This document shows, piece after piece, positions 4,196 through 5,418 of a stretch of DNA of 5,418 nucleotides. Made by a program: the position numbers and the translations under genes. Source of the stretch: Terriglobia bacterium (GTDB taxonomy: Bacteria > Acidobacteriota > Terriglobia > UBA7540); assembly GCA_020072905.1 (NCBI GenBank), contig JAIQGB010000354.1, positions 1 through 5,418 of the forward strand. The letters run 5' to 3'. The notes beneath the pieces are model-generated. The model worked only from the letters and a program-made list of their open reading frames with translations, searched no databases and had not been told where the DNA came from. The first letter of the stretch is position 1. Every line of letters begins with the position of its first letter.

Positions 4196-4404
4196 GCGGG
4201 GATAACCTCGTCCTTCACCAGGTGAAGACGAATGAGGCGCGGAGACGCCTCGGGGTCGAAGTGGCAACGTACGGCGTCGCGAACCATCTCGCGAAGTTCA
4301 TCCAGGGTCGCGGCTTCCGTGAAGATCGCGTACCCTAGCGCCCGCGCTTCAAAGCCGCCCTCCGGCGATTCCTGCACTTCGAAAATGATTTCCGTTCCGT
4401 TCAT
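4192..4404 (-). CDS. hicB: HicB-family antitoxin, short form
   Basis: The 70-residue product has the HicB N-domain pattern: a first strand (TEIIFEVQESPEGG, 4-17), then FEARALGYAIFTEAATLDELREMVRDAVRCHF (18-49), and a final strand with RLIRLHLVKDEV. This is the degenerate RNase H-like fold that wraps around HicA. The protein ends there: the C-terminal HTH or ribbon-helix-helix DNA-binding part of full HicB proteins is missing, so autoregulation must work differently or be absent. The ATG at 4404 has a GGGAG 5 nt upstream. The gene overlaps hicA by 4 bp as counted from the HicB stop to the TTG start. Homologues of this short form are often labelled as oxoisovalerate dehydrogenase fragments, which I regard as a naming error. 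Confidence 0.8.
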   Translation of the reverse strand: MNGTEIIFEVQESPEGGFEARALGYAIFTEAATLDELREMVRDAVRCHFDPEASPRLIRLHLVKDEVIPA

Positions 4405-4408
4405 GGCA

Positions 4409-4442
4409 ACTCCCTAACGGCAATTGTAGCAACGCGGGGAGT
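4409..4442. promoter_or_regulatory. Interrupted inverted repeat across the hicBA promoter
   Basis: ACTCCC (4409-4414) and GGGAGT (4437-4442) are exact complements separated by 22 nt that include the candidate -10 box. The left arm coincides with the ribosome binding site of hicB. It could be a chance match; symmetric half-sites about two helical turns or more apart are typical of dimer pairs binding an operator. Confidence 0.3.
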
Positions 4443-4451
4443 CAAAAGCAA
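4423..4451 (-). promoter_or_regulatory. Candidate promoter of hicBA
   Basis: TTGCTT (4446-4451) and TACAAT (4423-4428, 5/6 match to the -10 consensus) are 17 nt apart. Transcription would begin near 4416, leaving a leader of about 12 nt. A better -35 (TTGACT, 4439-4444 region) is only 11 nt from the -10 and so is not used. Confidence 0.45.
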
Positions 4452-4488
4452 AAGGGGGCGCCAGGAAGAGCGGGAGTAGGGGGAAGAC

Positions 4489-4516
4489 CAGGAGTCAGGA
4501 GGCAGGAGTCAGGAGG
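4489..4516. repeat. Tandem heptamers CAGGAGT/CAGGAGG
   Basis: Four exact 7-bp units alternate CAGGAGT, CAGGAGG, CAGGAGT, CAGGAGG, that is, a 14-bp unit repeated twice. They sit in a strongly purine-rich plus strand that spans about 4444-4547 and contains no gene. Confidence 0.75.
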
Positions 4517-4547
4517 CGGAAAGGGCGGGAGTGGGAAATAGGAAGTG

Positions 4548-4633
4548 GTAGCCACGGCATGTTTTTCATGCCGTGGGTTCGTAATGTCACGGCCCTGAAA
4601 AAGCCCACGGCACAATGTCCGCGCCGTGGCTAC
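4548..4633. repeat. Twin-hairpin GTAG...CTAC element, copy 2 (BIME-like)
   Basis: GTAGCCACGG (4548-4557) and CCGTGGCTAC (4624-4633) frame two hairpins: CCACGGCATG/CATGCCGTGG around TTTTT (10 bp), and CCACGGC/GCCGTGG around an 11-nt loop. Linker and inner arms match the copy at 1674-1772, while loop-proximal stem sequence differs between copies yet stays paired. It lies between the 3' end of the cupin gene and the HicBA promoter, the same context as copy 1. The gap 4405-4679 holds no gene: it consists of this element, the purine-rich heptamers, the hicBA promoter and a 19-bp repeat core. Confidence 0.85.
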
Positions 4634-4658
4634 CCGCTTATTCGCAGGAAACGAGAAA

Positions 4659-4677
4659 CGATGTATGCGCCACCCGC
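4659..4677 (-). repeat. 19-bp core of the ~40-bp dispersed repeat
   Basis: The plus strand here is identical to 2077-2095 and is the exact inverse of 3762-3780. The hairpin half of the longer unit is not present. It lies just downstream of the cupin stop codon, so this copy is at a gene end rather than in a leader. Confidence 0.8.
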
Positions 4678-4679
4678 CT

Positions 4680-5051
4680 TTACTGCTTCAACTCGATCAC
4701 CAGAACCCGGGTTTCCGTGGTTCCGATGTTCTCATTGCTATGAGTATCAGCGTCTGACCAGATTGCCTGGCCGGCCTTGAGCTGACGCTCCTCGGTCTTG
4801 CCATCCGCGAAAGTGAACTTCGATTTGCCTCCGGTGAGGGAATATACGATGGTGGCGGGATGCGAGTGCATCGCGATCTTCTCTCCCGGCTTCGCCACAA
4901 CTCGGATCACGCGTACGTGGTCGTTATCCAGCACCACCGTGCAATTCTTTGGTGCGACTTTCACCATGTCCTGTGCCCTGACGCTCGCCACTGACACATG
5001 CAGCAGGGCAGCAAACACAGCGCACACAGACAGCAACCGAATTTTGTTCAA
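4680..5051 (-). CDS. Secreted small cupin-domain protein
   Basis: The 123-residue protein has a signal peptide (basic NKIR, hydrophobic LLSVCAVFAALLHVSVAS, cleavage likely at VRA-Q, residues 24-27) and a single cupin barrel. Motif 1 reads GEKIAMHSHPATIVYSLTGG (56-75) with H62 and H64; the glutamate usually found after the two His is missing. Motif 2 is represented by GQAIWSDADTHSNENIG (94-110) with H104 and N108. A three-His metal site is therefore likely, and the family includes many small proteins whose reaction is unknown; no substrate can be named. The TTG at 5051 is chosen because GAGGAGGG (5057-5064) lies directly upstream at good spacing and no ATG fits. A strong promoter precedes it, so it is probably a monocistronic gene. 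Confidence 0.8.
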   Translation of the reverse strand: MNKIRLLSVCAVFAALLHVSVASVRAQDMVKVAPKNCTVVLDNDHVRVIRVVAKPGEKIAMHSHPATIVYSLTGGKSKFTFADGKTEERQLKAGQAIWSDADTHSNENIGTTETRVLVIELKQ

Positions 5052-5056
5052 GGTAA

Positions 5057-5064
5057 CCCTCCTC
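5057..5064 (-). promoter_or_regulatory. Ribosome binding site that fixes the TTG start of the cupin gene
   Basis: GAGGAGGG on the minus strand, with the GGAGG core 6 nt before the TTG at 5051. Confidence 0.8.
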
Positions 5065-5087
5065 GTTGATGTGGGGATTGCCCATCT

Positions 5088-5116
5088 CTTCTACATCTGT
5101 TCGGGCAAAATGTCAA
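5088..5116 (-). promoter_or_regulatory. Promoter of the cupin gene
   Basis: A perfect TTGACA (5111-5116) lies 17 nt from TAGAAG (5088-5093, 4/6 match). Transcription would start near 5081, giving a leader of about 30 nt that holds the ribosome binding site. It is the best sigma70-type promoter in the window. Confidence 0.65.
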
Positions 5117-5241
5117 TGAGACCTTTTTCCCGAGTGGTGCAGGCACGCCGTTGTTTGACATGCGTGCGACCCCGGCTAGGTGAATGCCTTCATGCCCGGC
5201 CCACGCCGCATTATCCCCCGTCTTTTTGCCGACCCCAACTT

Positions 5242-5346
5242 GTAGCAAGGTAGCGCAGAGTTCGGTTTTTTCGAACTCTGCGGCTCGTTCTTCAACAAAA
5301 CTGCCGCAGAGTCTCTGAGAAACGAGGCTCTGCGCTACCTCGCTAC
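5242..5346. repeat. Twin-hairpin GTAG...CTAC element with different arm sequence
   Basis: The outer arms at 5242-5260 and 5328-5346 are inverted repeats of 19 bp with one mismatch, starting GTAG and ending CTAC. The left hairpin pairs GCAGAGTTCG (5255-5264) with CGAACTCTGC (5272-5281) around a T-rich loop. On the right, GCAGAG (5306-5311) and CTCTGC (5328-5333) pair. The order arm, anti-arm, arm, anti-arm equals that of 1674-1772 and 4548-4633, but the arm is GCAGAG rather than CCACGG. The stretch 5117-5418 holds this element and no gene I can support. Confidence 0.8.
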
Positions 5347-5418
5347 AATCCTCCCCGTCCTTCGCGCTAGATCTCAAATCGTGGTCATCGCCCGGTAACC
5401 GCACACATGCCACATAAC

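Noticed and set aside
4196..4267. Longer HicA starting at ATG 4267
   Set aside because: The added 24 residues overlie HicB in another frame and do not resemble HicA; the TTGA junction fits better.
5155..5183. Plus-strand promoter with TTGACA at 5155-5160
   Set aside because: No acceptable -10 at 16-18 nt and no plus-strand gene follows.
5048..5413. Minus-strand 121-codon open frame upstream of the cupin gene
   Set aside because: It runs through the twin-hairpin element at 5242-5346 and the cupin promoter, shows no domain pattern and no ribosome binding site.

Overview
The window reads as an accessory stretch of a GC-rich soil-type bacterium, most likely an Acidobacteriota member. The lineage call rests on three things: the style of the Ig-like domain in the large lipoprotein, the dense intergenic hairpin repeats with GTAG/CTAC ends, and the heptamer arrays. 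It is an inference, not a database result. All nine genes I can support lie on the minus strand, so transcription runs right to left. The only plus-strand protein signal is a short stranded fragment resembling the C-terminus of a type II/IV secretion (GspE/PilB) ATPase.

Layout, right to left in the direction of transcription. A secreted cupin protein (4680-5051) has its own good promoter and a TTG start. Next come a HicB-HicA type II toxin-antitoxin (TA) pair (3947-4404), then an exported lipoprotein with an Ig-like domain and a clan GH-A (GH5-like) glycoside hydrolase domain (2167-3750). A small secreted YHYH-motif protein (1784-2041) follows, then an antitoxin-MazF pair (1119-1620). Last is a DUF4258-DUF2283 pair (157-655) that is built like a TA operon and carries a perfect 8-bp inverted repeat across its promoter and start. 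Three two-gene toxin-antitoxin-like modules therefore alternate with three exported single-gene proteins in 5.4 kb.

Almost every intergenic gap is filled with repeats. (a) Twin-hairpin elements bounded by GTAG and CTAC (1674-1772, 4548-4633, 5242-5346, with solo or broken relatives at 59-120 and 2095-2168) have the layout of REP/BIME elements. (b) A 90-bp unit is present twice (781-870, 3800-3889) upstream of two unrelated minus-strand genes. (c) A roughly 40-bp unit abuts two ribosome binding sites (2056-2095, 3762-3801), with a 19-bp core copy at 4659-4677. (d) Degenerate 7-bp tandem arrays of several unrelated consensus sequences sit at 10-37, 127-147, 841-928, 1063-1104, 3899-3951 and 4489-4516.

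No CRISPR array, rRNA, tRNA, transposase or integrase gene is visible. The most interesting unexplained signals are the twin-hairpin elements, which keep their architecture while their arm sequence changes completely, the promoter-like dispersed 90-bp unit, and the operator-like palindrome of the DUF4258-DUF2283 pair.
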